Under the pieces are notes generated by a model, which was given only the letters and a program-made list of their open reading frames with translations, ran no database searches and was not told where the DNA came from. The position numbers and the translations under genes are program-made. Of a DNA stretch of 64,000 bases, positions 20,558 to 30,115 are shown piece after piece. How positions within the stretch are numbered: position 1 is the stretch's first letter; the number at the start of each line of letters is the position of its first letter. This stretch comes from Enterococcus casseliflavus NBRC 100478. Lineage in GTDB: Bacteria; Bacillota; Bacilli; Lactobacillales; Enterococcaceae. The stretch covers positions 1 through 64,000 of the forward strand of contig NZ_BCPT01000007.1 in NCBI RefSeq assembly GCF_001544095.1, read 5' to 3'.

Positions 20558-21364
20558 ATGGATTTTTCAATGGATCAATTTCGTTTAGATGGTAAGATCG
20601 CATTAGTGACAGGAGCTGTCTATGGGATCGGTTTTACGATCGCTCGTTCACTAGCAGCAGCAGGAGCAACGATCGTTTTTAACAACTTGGATCAAGAATC
20701 AGTGGATAAAGGATTAGCAAACTATCGTGAAGCAGGGATCGAAGCCCACGGCTATGTCTGTGATGTAACGGATGAAAAAGCAGTCAACGAAATGGTCAAG
20801 CAGATCGAAGAAGAAGTTGGCGTGATCGATATCTTAGTCAATAATGCTGGGATCATCAAACGAATCCCGATGTTGGAGATGTCTGCTGAAGACTTCCGCC
20901 AAGTCGTTGACGTGGACTTGAACGCTCCATTTATCGTTTCAAAAGCAGTCTTACCGTCAATGATCAAAAAAGGACATGGAAAAATCATTAACATTTGCTC
21001 AATGATGAGTGAATTGGGAAGAGAAACGGTGGCTGGTTACGCAGCGGCTAAAGGCGGCTTGAAAATGTTGACGAAAAACATTTGTGCTGAATTTGGTTCA
21101 GCTAACATCCAATGTAATGGGATCGGACCTGGTTATATTGCAACACCGCAAACCGCACCATTACGAGAGATCCAACCAGACGGTTCTCGTCACCCATTTG
21201 ATCAATTTATCGTAGCGAAAACACCTGCTGCCCGTTGGGGTGAGCCAGAAGATTTAGCAGGACCAACGGTTTTCTTAGCTTCTGAGGCATCAAACTTTGT
21301 CAATGGCCATGTCTTATATGTAGACGGCGGTATCTTGGCGTATATCGGGAAACAACCTGAATAA
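20558..21364 (+). CDS. kduD: 2-keto-3-deoxygluconate dehydrogenase (KduD), SDR
   Basis: A 268-residue short-chain dehydrogenase: TGAVYGIGF nucleotide site, NNAG, the catalytic serine in ICSMMS, and YAAAK. It converts 2,5-diketo-3-deoxygluconate to 2-keto-3-deoxygluconate, which KdgK then phosphorylates. Last gene of the kdg/kdu operon, 22 bases after kduI. Confidence 0.92.
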   Translation: MDFSMDQFRLDGKIALVTGAVYGIGFTIARSLAAAGATIVFNNLDQESVDKGLANYREAGIEAHGYVCDVTDEKAVNEMVKQIEEEVGVIDILVNNAGIIKRIPMLEMSAEDFRQVVDVDLNAPFIVSKAVLPSMIKKGHGKIINICSMMSELGRETVAGYAAAKGGLKMLTKNICAEFGSANIQCNGIGPGYIATPQTAPLREIQPDGSRHPFDQFIVAKTPAARWGEPEDLAGPTVFLASEASNFVNGHVLYVDGGILAYIGKQPE

Positions 21365-21383
21365 AACAATCAGTAGTAAGGAT

Positions 21384-21410
21384 GGGGACGATTGCAATCG
21401 TTCCCTTTTT
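21384..21410 (+). terminator. Terminator after kduD
   Basis: Hairpin GGGGACGATT/AATCGTTCCC followed by five T residues. Confidence 0.88.
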
Positions 21411-21498
21411 ATGGTGCAACACCTAAGAAATGCAAGGCTTTAAAAATAAATGGGTTGAAGCAAAGGAATGGCAAACAAATCTTTTAGAAAGAGTGAAA

Positions 21499-21541
21499 AG
21501 CAAAACGCTGTGAAGGAAAATGTTCTTCGCAGCGTTTTGCT
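21499..21541 (-). terminator. Strong hairpin, likely terminator of the uxa operon
   Basis: Twelve-base-pair stem AGCAAAACGCTG/CAGCGTTTTGCT extended by GAAG/CTTC. Read on the minus strand it is followed by TTTTCACTC, so it probably ends the uxaB-uxaA-uxaC-esterase transcript. Confidence 0.65.
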
Positions 21542-21608
21542 TGAGTAGCTCTTTTCAAATCAGGTAGCGTATTTATGTTAGGGGAAGATTCAACACGAAC
21601 AATGAGTT

Positions 21609-22280
21609 TCAATCTAACAAAACTTGTTGTGCAAGCGGTAATGGAGCATTTGTCAAACATTTGGCAACTAATTTGGCGACGGCTGTAGCACCTTGGTCAT
21701 TCAAATGCGTGTTATCCGTAATGCCGGCTGGATAATTGGGGTGCTGGTTTTTTTCTAAATGAAGAAAATAGGTTTTCGCCTGTTGTGGTTCCAGTGCTGA
21801 AAAGAACCGTTGTGTTGCGACAAAAAGATCCAGACAGACCACATCCAAGGAGGTAGCCAAAGCACGCATTGCTTCTGGGTAAGGACCGACTGCCAAAGGA
21901 TCAAGTTGCTGTTGGTCCACGTAATGCAAACGAGTGATCGAGGTCAATAGGATCGGTGTCGCTTGCTGCTGGCGTGCCGTTTGCACGAAGGTTGCTAAAT
22001 TATGCTGATATTCTACAGGTGTCGTACCACGACTATCTGTTTTTTGATCGTTGTGTCCAAATTGAATCAAGAGATAATCACCAGCATATAGTTCTTTTTT
22101 TGCCTGCAACAAGCGTCCTTCTTCAATGAAGCTTTTGGAGGAACGCCCATTTTTTGCCAAGTTGACGATTTGATGCTGGGGGAGATAGCGTGAGATCTTT
22201 TCACCCCAGCCCGTTTCTGGACGAGCGCTAGGCTCTTTGATCGATGCGGTGGAATCACCGACGATGACGATTTTTTCCAT
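21609..22280 (-). CDS. SGNH hydrolase, rhamnogalacturonan acetylesterase-like
   Basis: A 223-residue SGNH/GDSL esterase: block I is GDSTAS, block III FGHND, and the catalytic Asp-His pair is in DNTHLNDQG near the end. GDSTAS with FGHND is typical of carbohydrate esterase family 12 (rhamnogalacturonan acetylesterase, YesT/YxiM type). No signal peptide, so it would remove acetyl groups from imported pectin fragments inside the cell. ATG 22280 follows AGGAG; the longer reading frame to 22331 overlaps uxaC. Last gene of the minus-strand uxa operon. Confidence 0.82.
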   Translation of the reverse strand: MEKIVIVGDSTASIKEPSARPETGWGEKISRYLPQHQIVNLAKNGRSSKSFIEEGRLLQAKKELYAGDYLLIQFGHNDQKTDSRGTTPVEYQHNLATFVQTARQQQATPILLTSITRLHYVDQQQLDPLAVGPYPEAMRALATSLDVVCLDLFVATQRFFSALEPQQAKTYFLHLEKNQHPNYPAGITDNTHLNDQGATAVAKLVAKCLTNAPLPLAQQVLLD

Positions 22281-22290
22281 TGTCTTTCTC

Positions 22291-23679
22291 CTAAAATTTG
22301 AAGTAGTTGTTGGCGTTTTGATAACAGACATTTTCTACTAATGGTTTTAGCTGACGAAGATCAGCAGGTGCTTCACCACGTACAACGATCTCAGCAAGCC
22401 ATTCACAAAAGACGCGTCGGAAATATTCATGACGGGTGTAAGACAAAAAGCTTCTTGAATCCGTCAGCATGCCGACAAAGTTAAAGATCACACTGCCGTC
22501 TGCGAATTTCGTCAATTGGTGACGCATGCCTGCGCGGGTGTCGTTATACCACCAGCCAGATCCTAACTGCAATTTATTATTGCCTTCTTGCTGGAAGCAC
22601 CCCATCAAAGCGACGAGTGCATCATAGTCATTGGGATTTAAGGAGTAGAGAATCGTTTGAGGCAAATGGTCCTGCGCATCAGCGGCGTTCAATAATTTCT
22701 GCAAGCTTTGAGTCAGTGGTTGATCATTGATGCCATCGTAGCCCGTATCTGGTCCTAAGCGCTCAAACATTCGTTGATTGCAGTTACGGTACGCATGGAC
22801 ATGCAGTTGCATCGTCCAACCATGTTCGTGATACAGCTTCATCAGTTCAACTAGAACATTGGTTTTGAAGAACGAGACTTCGTTTTCCTCCAAAGATTCT
22901 CCAGCTAATGCTTTGGCAAAAATTGCTTCAAGGGATAACTGTTCGTCTGCAGCATACACTAAAGTATCCAGCGCATGGTCAGACAAGCGGCAGTGATGCT
23001 GGTGAAAGTAGGTTACACGGTCCCGCAAGGCTGTCAAGAAAGCATCGTAGGTAATGATCGCGTTTTCGACACTCTTTTCGAGTTTGGTAACATAGGTAAG
23101 AAAATTCGGATGGTCGATTTGTAACGCTTTGTCAGGTCGAAAGGTCGGCAAGACCCGAAAACGTTGTTCTGTTTGGCTTAATTGGTGATGATAGTGAAGA
23201 TCATCGACTGGATCATCTGTGGTGCAAACGATCTCGACGTTACTGCGAGCAATCAAAGCTCTTCGGGTAAAGTCTTTTTGCTGCAATTTTTCGTTGCATA
23301 GCCTCCACAAAGTTTCGGCATTTTCTTCAGTAACGGGAAGATCGATCTCAAAAAATCGCTTTAATTCTAAATGGGTCCAACTGTAAAGGGGATTTCCCAC
23401 CAATTTTGGCACTGTTTGACACCATGCCAAAAATTTTTCATAATCACTGGCATTGCCCGTAATCGCTTCTTCGGGTACGCCACAAGCGCGCATCAATCGC
23501 CATTTGTAATGATCACCACTTAGCCATGCCTCGGTGATAGTTTTAAACGGCCGATCCTCATAGATTTCTTTCGGGTCTAGGTGGCAGTGGTAATCAATGA
23601 TCGGCAGCTCTTTGGCATAGTCATGGTATAGTGTTTGAGCAATTTCATTTGGCAATAAATAGTTTTCATTTAAAAACAT
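22291..23679 (-). CDS. uxaC: Uronate (glucuronate/galacturonate) isomerase
   Basis: A 462-residue UxaC of normal length: the metal site DYHCHLDP near the N-terminus and the long amidohydrolase-like barrel are evident. It converts galacturonate to tagaturonate (and glucuronate to fructuronate). It lies between uxaA and the esterase gene in one operon; AGAGGT precedes the ATG. The uxuA/uxuB branch is absent from the window, so galacturonate is the expected substrate. Confidence 0.95.
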   Translation of the reverse strand: MFLNENYLLPNEIAQTLYHDYAKELPIIDYHCHLDPKEIYEDRPFKTITEAWLSGDHYKWRLMRACGVPEEAITGNASDYEKFLAWCQTVPKLVGNPLYSWTHLELKRFFEIDLPVTEENAETLWRLCNEKLQQKDFTRRALIARSNVEIVCTTDDPVDDLHYHHQLSQTEQRFRVLPTFRPDKALQIDHPNFLTYVTKLEKSVENAIITYDAFLTALRDRVTYFHQHHCRLSDHALDTLVYAADEQLSLEAIFAKALAGESLEENEVSFFKTNVLVELMKLYHEHGWTMQLHVHAYRNCNQRMFERLGPDTGYDGINDQPLTQSLQKLLNAADAQDHLPQTILYSLNPNDYDALVALMGCFQQEGNNKLQLGSGWWYNDTRAGMRHQLTKFADGSVIFNFVGMLTDSRSFLSYTRHEYFRRVFCEWLAEIVVRGEAPADLRQLKPLVENVCYQNANNYFKF

Positions 23680-23699
23680 GTCGGACCTCTTTTCTTTGA

Positions 23700-25211
23700 T
23701 TATAGTGTCACGCCATTTTTAAAGATGGCGATCTCACGAACGTTGTTGGCTTCATTACGCGTCGGTTTTCCACTGGCAGTATCAATGATCGCTTGAATAA
23801 AATCTTCCAGCACGACCTCCATCGGCTCTTCCAACAAGCGCCCAGCGTTGAAATCCATCCAGTGGGGTTTCTTATGATAAATCTCTTGATTCGTGGCAAC
23901 TTTCATGGTCGGCACATAGGCACCAAATGGCGTGCCGCGACCAGTGGTAAATAAGACAAGTTGGCAATCGGCAGAAGCCAGTGCAGAAGCGGCAACAAGG
24001 TCGTTTCCTGGACCTTCCAGCAGGCTCAAGCCTGGCTTACGGAGTTTTTCCCCATATTTTAAGACATCGACGACAGCGGAAGTCCCAGATTTTTGGGTAC
24101 AGCCTAATGACTTATCTTCTAGCGTAGTGATGCCGCCTGCCTTATTGCCAGGAGAAGGATTTTCATAGACTGGTTCACCGTAAGCAAGAAAATAATCTTT
24201 AAAGTCGTTGATTAGATGGAGAATTTTTTCAAAGGTTGCTTCATCTTGTGCACGCGCCATCAAGACTTGTTCAGCGCCAAACATTTCGGGTACTTCCGTC
24301 AAGACCGTACTGCCACCTTGAGAAACTAAAAAGTCAGAAAATGCCCCCAACAAAGGGTTGGCGGTGATCCCAGAAAACCCGTCGGAACCCCCACATTTTA
24401 ACCCGATCTTTAGCTCACTCAAGGGAACGGCTTCTCGTTGATCCTCTTTTGCTGCTTCCAGTAATTCTTCTAATAAGCTTTCGCCGACCGCAATTTCATC
24501 GTCGCTTTCCTGTGCCACCATAAATTTGACGCGCTTTGGATCGTAGTCACCAAGGTTTTTCTTAAACTCGGGAACGGTGTTGTTCTCACAACCTAAGCCA
24601 AAGACCAAGACGCCACCGGCATTTGGATGATGCACCGCATCAATTAAAATTTGACGGGTGTTTTGATGATCTTGGCCTAACTGGGAGCAGCCGTAGGGAT
24701 GTTTAAGGATCGTAATATGATCAAAAGTGCCAAGATCTGGATGATTCTTCTTGAAGTTTTCAACAATGATCTCTGCGATGCCATTGATACAACCAACTGT
24801 TGGCACGATCAGTAAATCATTACGAATCCCAACTTTGCCATTTGCCCGTCGATACCCTTGGAACGTCGCAGCCCTTTTTGGATAACGGACAGGATGCAAA
24901 TCGGGGGCATAGGTGTATGCTAAGGTACCAGAAAGGTTGGTTTTGACATTGTGGGTATGCAACCATTGTCCAGTTTTCACGTCAGCTAAGAGATGTCCAA
25001 TGGGATAGCCATATTTGATCACGTCTTGTGATTGTGCTAGATCTTTGAGGGCGATTTTGTGTCCCTGTGGAATATCCTCAAAAAGGGTGATCGTTTGGCC
25101 TTCAAATGCAAGGGTCGTTTTAGCAGCTAGTGGTTTTAATGCGACTGCGACATTGTCTTTAGGGTGCAATTTCAATAGTTGCGCGGGTGTTTCTGTTAAT
25201 GTGCTGGACAT
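23700..25211 (-). CDS. uxaA: Altronate dehydratase
   Basis: A 503-residue UxaA: an N-terminal SAF domain (about 10-90) and the catalytic domain with GYRRANGKVGIRN, HPYGCSQLG, GCENN and KCGGSDGFSGITANP. It dehydrates altronate to 2-keto-3-deoxygluconate, the meeting point with KduD. AAAGGAG precedes the ATG, and uxaB ends 12 bases upstream. Confidence 0.95.
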   Translation of the reverse strand: MSSTLTETPAQLLKLHPKDNVAVALKPLAAKTTLAFEGQTITLFEDIPQGHKIALKDLAQSQDVIKYGYPIGHLLADVKTGQWLHTHNVKTNLSGTLAYTYAPDLHPVRYPKRAATFQGYRRANGKVGIRNDLLIVPTVGCINGIAEIIVENFKKNHPDLGTFDHITILKHPYGCSQLGQDHQNTRQILIDAVHHPNAGGVLVFGLGCENNTVPEFKKNLGDYDPKRVKFMVAQESDDEIAVGESLLEELLEAAKEDQREAVPLSELKIGLKCGGSDGFSGITANPLLGAFSDFLVSQGGSTVLTEVPEMFGAEQVLMARAQDEATFEKILHLINDFKDYFLAYGEPVYENPSPGNKAGGITTLEDKSLGCTQKSGTSAVVDVLKYGEKLRKPGLSLLEGPGNDLVAASALASADCQLVLFTTGRGTPFGAYVPTMKVATNQEIYHKKPHWMDFNAGRLLEEPMEVVLEDFIQAIIDTASGKPTRNEANNVREIAIFKNGVTL

Positions 25212-25223
25212 AAAGATTCTCCT

Positions 25224-26627
25224 TTATTTCAAACTTGGCTCAGGGGTGTCAATCGACGCAAGTAACTGGCGGGGTCCGTCTTGTTTTAGGCATGTGCACA
25301 TTTCATTGATCGTCTCTGTCATAAAGCTCAGGTCTGCATGCCAAAGTTGCTCATTTTTTAATAGAGCTGCGATCTGTTCTTCTGCTGGAAATTGTTTCAC
25401 TTGCTGAAATATGGTTGTCACTAGCTCATCATCTTGAAAGGGTCGTGTGAGATAGAAAGTCAGCAATCCTGCCAGTGCGGCAGTGATTCGTTTAGGTACC
25501 TGCTGGTTTTGTTGGACATAACGACTTAAGACTGGTTGAAGACGCGCACGGAATTTTGAGACGCTGTTTAAAGCGATCGATTGCAGCTGATGCTTCACAT
25601 AAGGATTTCTGAAGCGCTCTTTGATTTGGTCCGCATAAGCTGCAAGCTGCGCTTTAGGCAAATCAAGCATTGGAATCAACTCTTCCTGAAAAAGACCATC
25701 TAAAAAGGCTGCAAATTCACGGTCGTTCATTACTTCTTCAACGGTTTCTAAACCCGCTAAAAGGCCGAGGGGAACCATCGCCGTATGAGGACCATTTAAT
25801 AAATGTACTTTTTGTTCACGGTAAGGAGTCATATCTTCTGTCACGATCACATTCAACCCAGCTTCTTGCAAAGGGAGCTTTTCGGCTACGCCGTTTCCTT
25901 CGATCACCCATAACATAAAGGGTTCCGCAGTGACCATTACGGCATCCTCATAGCCAAGAACCTCTTGGTATTGTGCCACTTTGTCGCGAGGATATCCTGG
26001 AACGATCCGATCGACTAAGCTGCAGCAGAAGGTGTTTTCTTTTTCTAACCAGTTGACGAAATCTGATTCCAAAGACCATAATGCGGCATATTGTAAGACG
26101 ATCTCTTTTAGTTTTTCCCCATTCCGATCGATCAATTCACAAGGAATGATCAAAAATCCCTTTTTTCGTAGTTGAAAACGACGATACAAAAGAGCGGTCA
26201 GTTTTGCGGGAAAACTTTGGGGAGGGGTATCGTGTAAGGTATCCTCTGGGTGAAACGCAATACCTGCTTCCGTCGTATTAGAAACGATGATCTCAAGTTG
26301 CTCGTCTTCGGCTAATGCAAGATAGTCTTCCCATTGCTGATAAGGATTCAGCACTTGATCGATGGTGGAGACGACTTCAAATGTTTGAGATAAAGCGCCA
26401 TCGACAAGGCCTTCTAAGATAACGGTGTAGAGATTTTCTTGTTGTGCCAACAGCTCTTTCAAGCCGTGATCAATCGGCTGTACCACAACGGCACTGCCGT
26501 TAAAAAGACCGTGATTGTTCATTTGCTGCAGCTGCCAGTTAAAAAAGCCCCGCATAAAATTGCCTTCCCCGAATTGAATCACTCGGGCTGGATAGGTTTG
26601 ATGGGGTTGTTCGGTAATTTTTTTCAT
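25224..26627 (-). CDS. uxaB: Tagaturonate reductase (altronate oxidoreductase)
   Basis: A 467-residue polyol-type dehydrogenase of the mannitol dehydrogenase family: N-terminal nucleotide-binding stretch VIQFGEGNFMRGFFNW, and LLNGPHTAMVPLG in the C-terminal domain. With UxaC and UxaA it completes the galacturonate route. First gene of the minus-strand operon; AAGGAGG precedes the ATG. Operator-like sequences lie at 26651-26683. Confidence 0.92.
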   Translation of the reverse strand: MKKITEQPHQTYPARVIQFGEGNFMRGFFNWQLQQMNNHGLFNGSAVVVQPIDHGLKELLAQQENLYTVILEGLVDGALSQTFEVVSTIDQVLNPYQQWEDYLALAEDEQLEIIVSNTTEAGIAFHPEDTLHDTPPQSFPAKLTALLYRRFQLRKKGFLIIPCELIDRNGEKLKEIVLQYAALWSLESDFVNWLEKENTFCCSLVDRIVPGYPRDKVAQYQEVLGYEDAVMVTAEPFMLWVIEGNGVAEKLPLQEAGLNVIVTEDMTPYREQKVHLLNGPHTAMVPLGLLAGLETVEEVMNDREFAAFLDGLFQEELIPMLDLPKAQLAAYADQIKERFRNPYVKHQLQSIALNSVSKFRARLQPVLSRYVQQNQQVPKRITAALAGLLTFYLTRPFQDDELVTTIFQQVKQFPAEEQIAALLKNEQLWHADLSFMTETINEMCTCLKQDGPRQLLASIDTPEPSLK

Positions 26628-26650
26628 AGAATCCTCCTTAAAAAATAGTT

Positions 26651-26666
26651 ATGCACACGTTAACAT
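26651..26666. promoter_or_regulatory. Operator-like site before uxaB (ATGCACACGT motif)
   Basis: ATGCACACGTTAACAT, followed by a T run. A near-copy, ATGCACACGTGAAACAT, lies at 27749-27765 before the adjacent LacI gene. These are the only two such sites noticed, so the LacI protein is the best candidate to bind them. Confidence 0.5.
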
Positions 26667-26669
26667 TTT

Positions 26670-26683
26670 TTGCGTAAGCGCTC
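26670..26683. promoter_or_regulatory. LacI/cre-like site GTAAGCGCTC before uxaB
   Basis: TTGCGTAAGCGCTC contains the palindromic AGCGCT core of many LacI-family operators. It lies between uxaB and the LacI gene and may serve catabolite control. Confidence 0.35.
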
Positions 26684-26698
26684 TTGAAAACAAGAGGC

Positions 26699-27679
26699 TT
26701 ACAACGATTGACGAATGATTAACGAGGTATCAAAGAAATGTTGTTTCTCAACCACTTGATTGGCAAATGCTTGCAACAGCAGGGTTGCTGCCAATTGACT
26801 CATTTCATAGACTGGTTTGCGGATCGTTGTTAATGGGGGATACGTATAGGGAGAAAAAGAACTATCATCAAAACCGATGATACCGATCTCCTCAGGGATC
26901 TTTCGTCCTGCTTGATGACAGGCATTGATCGCACCGATCGCCATGTCATCATTGGCGCAAAAAATCACTTCAGGTGGTTCAGGTAAAGCGAGTAGTTGCT
27001 GGGCACCCAGCTGACCGCTTTCCAACGAGTAGTCGCCAGCTACGAAGTATTCTTTCGGGCAGACAAGCTGCTTTTCTTGAATCGCTTTCATAAATCCTTT
27101 GCGGCGCTCTCTAGCGGAACCAAAGGAAGCGATCCCTTCGATCATGGCGATCTTTCGAAAGCCTTGTTCAAGCACATAGGTGATCATTTGATAGACCCCT
27201 TGGGCATCATTACTAGTGACATTCATCAAGGTTGCATCCTGCAATTGACGATTCAAAACGACGATGGGAATATTTTTCTTTGAAAGAGCAGCGATAAAAC
27301 CGTCATCACGATCGCTTTGACTCATCACGATCGCTCCATCGAGGCGATTCGGCTCTTCATCAAATGTATCGGATTGCAATAATTCATGAACCGCCAAAGT
27401 ATATTCGGATGGTAGGGTATCACTGATTCCTTTGATCACTTCGACTAAAAAGCTATCGGAAGTACCAATGGATAGATGAGAAAAATAAAGACCAATGATA
27501 TAGGATTTTTGATTCACCAGACTTTTGGCATTGACATTGGGCACATAGTGTAAAGATTCGGCGATGGCTGCGATCTTCTTTTTTGTTTCTGGCTTAATTA
27601 ATGGGCTATCGTTTAACGCACGAGAAACAGTTGTATGTGAAACACCAGCGACTTTGGCGATATCTTTGATCGTGACCAT
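26699..27679 (-). CDS. LacI-family regulator of the uxa operon
   Basis: A 326-residue LacI/GalR protein: N-terminal helix-turn-helix and hinge (TIKDIAKVAGVSHTTVSRALND, then YVPNVNAKSL) and a sugar-binding domain. It is encoded directly upstream of uxaB in the same direction, so control of uronate genes is the natural inference. A good promoter lies before it, and sites similar to the one before uxaB lie near its own promoter. Confidence 0.85.
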   Translation of the reverse strand: MVTIKDIAKVAGVSHTTVSRALNDSPLIKPETKKKIAAIAESLHYVPNVNAKSLVNQKSYIIGLYFSHLSIGTSDSFLVEVIKGISDTLPSEYTLAVHELLQSDTFDEEPNRLDGAIVMSQSDRDDGFIAALSKKNIPIVVLNRQLQDATLMNVTSNDAQGVYQMITYVLEQGFRKIAMIEGIASFGSARERRKGFMKAIQEKQLVCPKEYFVAGDYSLESGQLGAQQLLALPEPPEVIFCANDDMAIGAINACHQAGRKIPEEIGIIGFDDSSFSPYTYPPLTTIRKPVYEMSQLAATLLLQAFANQVVEKQHFFDTSLIIRQSL

Positions 27680-27709
27680 AGAAAACCTTCTTCCTTTTTG
27701 CTTGATTCA

Positions 27710-27738
27710 AGCATAGCTTGTTCCCACGAGAATGTCAA
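27710..27738 (-). promoter_or_regulatory. Promoter of the LacI gene
   Basis: On the minus strand: TTGACA (27733-27738), a 17-base spacer and TATGCT (27710-27715). The start codon lies about 30 bases downstream. Confidence 0.75.
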
Positions 27739-27748
27739 TACACCAAGG

Positions 27749-27765
27749 ATGCACACGTGAAACAT
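27749..27765. promoter_or_regulatory. Operator-like site in the lacI/araC divergent region
   Basis: ATGCACACGTGAAACAT, sharing ATGCACACGT and the following ACATTTTT with the site before uxaB. It lies upstream of the minus-strand -35 and before the AraC gene, so it could control either. Confidence 0.45.
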
Positions 27766-27841
27766 TTTTCAAAATAACATAGGAACTTTTTCTGGGATGT
27801 GCTAGTATAAAAGAAGATAGTTAGGTAATGGGAGGGAGTCT

Positions 27842-30055
27842 ATGAAATTCTTTTTAAGCTATCATCAAACGTCCAACTTGTTTTATAAAATATTTATTTT
27901 GATTTTTCTAATTGGTAGCGCTTTAATCATTGGGTTTAGTGGGGTCATTTATAATCGAACGTATCAAAACATTCAAGAAACATTTTTGCAAAGTCAACAT
28001 AATTTGGTCAACCAAGTCAAAGAAAATCTGGATCAAAAAATTCAGATGGTGGAGTATGCCTTTTCTACATACAGTAGCACACAAAGCTTTTCCGATACGA
28101 TGGAACAGCCGTTTTCTGTGACGAATTATCGACAAGTACGAGAGATCAATTCACAACTGGCTTACATTGGTGTGATGGGGATCGAAAACGCCAGTTACCA
28201 ATTGGTGAATTTGAACCAGCATTGGAAAATCGAAGAAGGCTCCTTAAAACAGATCGATGATACTGAATTCGCTGCTTTTCAAGCGTTGATCGACAACCAA
28301 CGCTACTTGTATTGGTTGCCAGAAGATGGCTATTTAAAAATGGTGATGACGCTGCCTGTGTTTCGACAGGAAACCACTGCTTTGGGGATTGCTGAAATCC
28401 AAGACCATACCATTGCGCAGTTGGTGGCAGATCATGACGATTCCTTTTTGAATATATTTCATGCGGACGGACAACTGCTTTTCGATAATGGTGAAGTGAT
28501 CGATTCTGCCTTACAAGAAACAATGATTGCAGCTGCCCACGGCGATGGCATCTTCACTGACAAAGAAAACAATAAGTATGTGGTCACACAATCGGATTAC
28601 AATCAGTGGTATCATGTGATCCGTCTGGCGCCTGCTAGCGTTTCACAAGCAATCCGTGAATTAAGAAGCGGTTTGATCGTGATTGGCAGTCTTTTGATCA
28701 TCCTCTTTTTATTAGTATCCTATCGCATTGCGATCGTGGCTACCTCACCCATCAATCGGATCGGTGAGCTTTTAAAGCCCAAAAAACAAGGTCAGAAATT
28801 AGAAGTCAATCAGTTGATTTCCGATATCGACCAGGTCTTACATCAAAACCACGATCTCGCCGTCAAAGTCGAGCATCAAAAGCCCGAATTAGAATCCTTG
28901 TTTCTATTAAACTTGTTTCGCGGCTGTATCTCAGAAGAAGATATTCACTTAAAACTGTCACAGTTTGGGTATGAAGTATCCAAAACAGAACACTTTGCCG
29001 TATTACTGATTCAAATCGATGATTTGTGTGGACGAGAAACAGCGACTATTGATATTTTCTTGCTTGCCATCGAGAATCTCGTTTCTGAGATCATTCCAGC
29101 AAATTTGCGTTTTCAACCAATCATCTCCAGTCAAGAAACCCAAGGAACGATTTTAAAGCTTCCTGAATCAGTTGACCAAAAACAAGTATTGACCTATTGT
29201 CAAAAGATCCATCAAGCGGCAAAAGATTACTTGAAAATCAAAATAAGTTGTGGGGTCTCACAATCCTACGACCGCCTCGTAGAAACCAAATTAGCGGTTG
29301 ATAACGCCAAAGAAGCCTTGCACTATCGAATGAATTTAGGGGAAGAAGTCATTATCTTTTTTGACGACATTGCAGCACAATTAGACAATAATGCGATCGT
29401 TCAATACCCTAGAGAAGCAGAAAGCACCTTTTTGGATGCGATGCGTAGTGGGGAACTAGCGACCATCAAAGCGAGTTACACGGAAGTCGTACGGGAAATC
29501 ACTCATGAAAACAAAAATCCGTTGACGATTGAAAGTGCCTTGTTTAAGTTGATCAACAGTATCGTTCAGCTAGGGCAACTCTTAGGAGCGGATCATACCA
29601 GCTTGCAGAATAGTCGTAAAGTTTATCAATCCGTGCTCAACCAAACTAGTTTGTTCAAAGTTGAGCAAATCATCTATCATGAGTTAGTTTTACCTATCGT
29701 TGAAACGACACAAGCCAAAACAGATCGAGAAATTCGCTCCTTGTCTGAAAAGATGGTCTTGATCGTACACCAACAATACGATCAAGATCTCTCCTTAGAT
29801 AGCATTGCTGAACAGCTGCATTATAATGCCAATTACTTAAGTAATGTGTTTAAAAAGGAATTATCCATCAATTTTGCCGATTACTTACAAAACTATCGGT
29901 TGCAAATCGCCAAAAAATGGTTGCGGGAAACGGATATGACGATCAAGGAAATCGCAGCCAACCTTCAATATACCAACTCTCAAAACTTCATCCGCTTTTT
30001 CAAAAAGAAAGAACAGATGACCCCTGGAGAGTATCGCAAACGATCCAAAGACTAA
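27842..30055 (+). CDS. Membrane-bound AraC-family regulator
   Basis: A 737-residue protein with a transmembrane helix (about 15-38), an extracellular sensor region (about 40-270), a second helix (about 278-300), a cytoplasmic linker and a C-terminal AraC-type DNA-binding domain (two helix-turn-helix units, about 635-735; LDSIAEQLHYNANYLSNVFKKE and IKEIAANLQYTNSQNFIRFFKKKE). This one-component membrane design is common beside LplABC/pectin genes in Bacillales (YesS-like). It is divergent from the LacI gene and next to the pectin importer, so it is probably its activator. GGGAGGGAG precedes the ATG. Confidence 0.85.
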   Translation: MKFFLSYHQTSNLFYKIFILIFLIGSALIIGFSGVIYNRTYQNIQETFLQSQHNLVNQVKENLDQKIQMVEYAFSTYSSTQSFSDTMEQPFSVTNYRQVREINSQLAYIGVMGIENASYQLVNLNQHWKIEEGSLKQIDDTEFAAFQALIDNQRYLYWLPEDGYLKMVMTLPVFRQETTALGIAEIQDHTIAQLVADHDDSFLNIFHADGQLLFDNGEVIDSALQETMIAAAHGDGIFTDKENNKYVVTQSDYNQWYHVIRLAPASVSQAIRELRSGLIVIGSLLIILFLLVSYRIAIVATSPINRIGELLKPKKQGQKLEVNQLISDIDQVLHQNHDLAVKVEHQKPELESLFLLNLFRGCISEEDIHLKLSQFGYEVSKTEHFAVLLIQIDDLCGRETATIDIFLLAIENLVSEIIPANLRFQPIISSQETQGTILKLPESVDQKQVLTYCQKIHQAAKDYLKIKISCGVSQSYDRLVETKLAVDNAKEALHYRMNLGEEVIIFFDDIAAQLDNNAIVQYPREAESTFLDAMRSGELATIKASYTEVVREITHENKNPLTIESALFKLINSIVQLGQLLGADHTSLQNSRKVYQSVLNQTSLFKVEQIIYHELVLPIVETTQAKTDREIRSLSEKMVLIVHQQYDQDLSLDSIAEQLHYNANYLSNVFKKELSINFADYLQNYRLQIAKKWLRETDMTIKEIAANLQYTNSQNFIRFFKKKEQMTPGEYRKRSKD

Positions 30056-30060
30056 AAGAA

Positions 30061-30099
30061 AAAAGCGCTTTTTGATCGTCGATCAAAAGCGCTTTTTTT
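30061..30099. terminator. Bidirectional terminator between AraC and permease genes
   Basis: AAAAGCGCTTTTTGATC pairs with GATCAAAAGCGCTTTT around loop GTC, with T/A runs on both sides. It ends the AraC gene and, on the minus strand, the permease gene. Confidence 0.88.
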
Positions 30100-30115
30100 C
30101 TTTGCTGCCTGTTGG

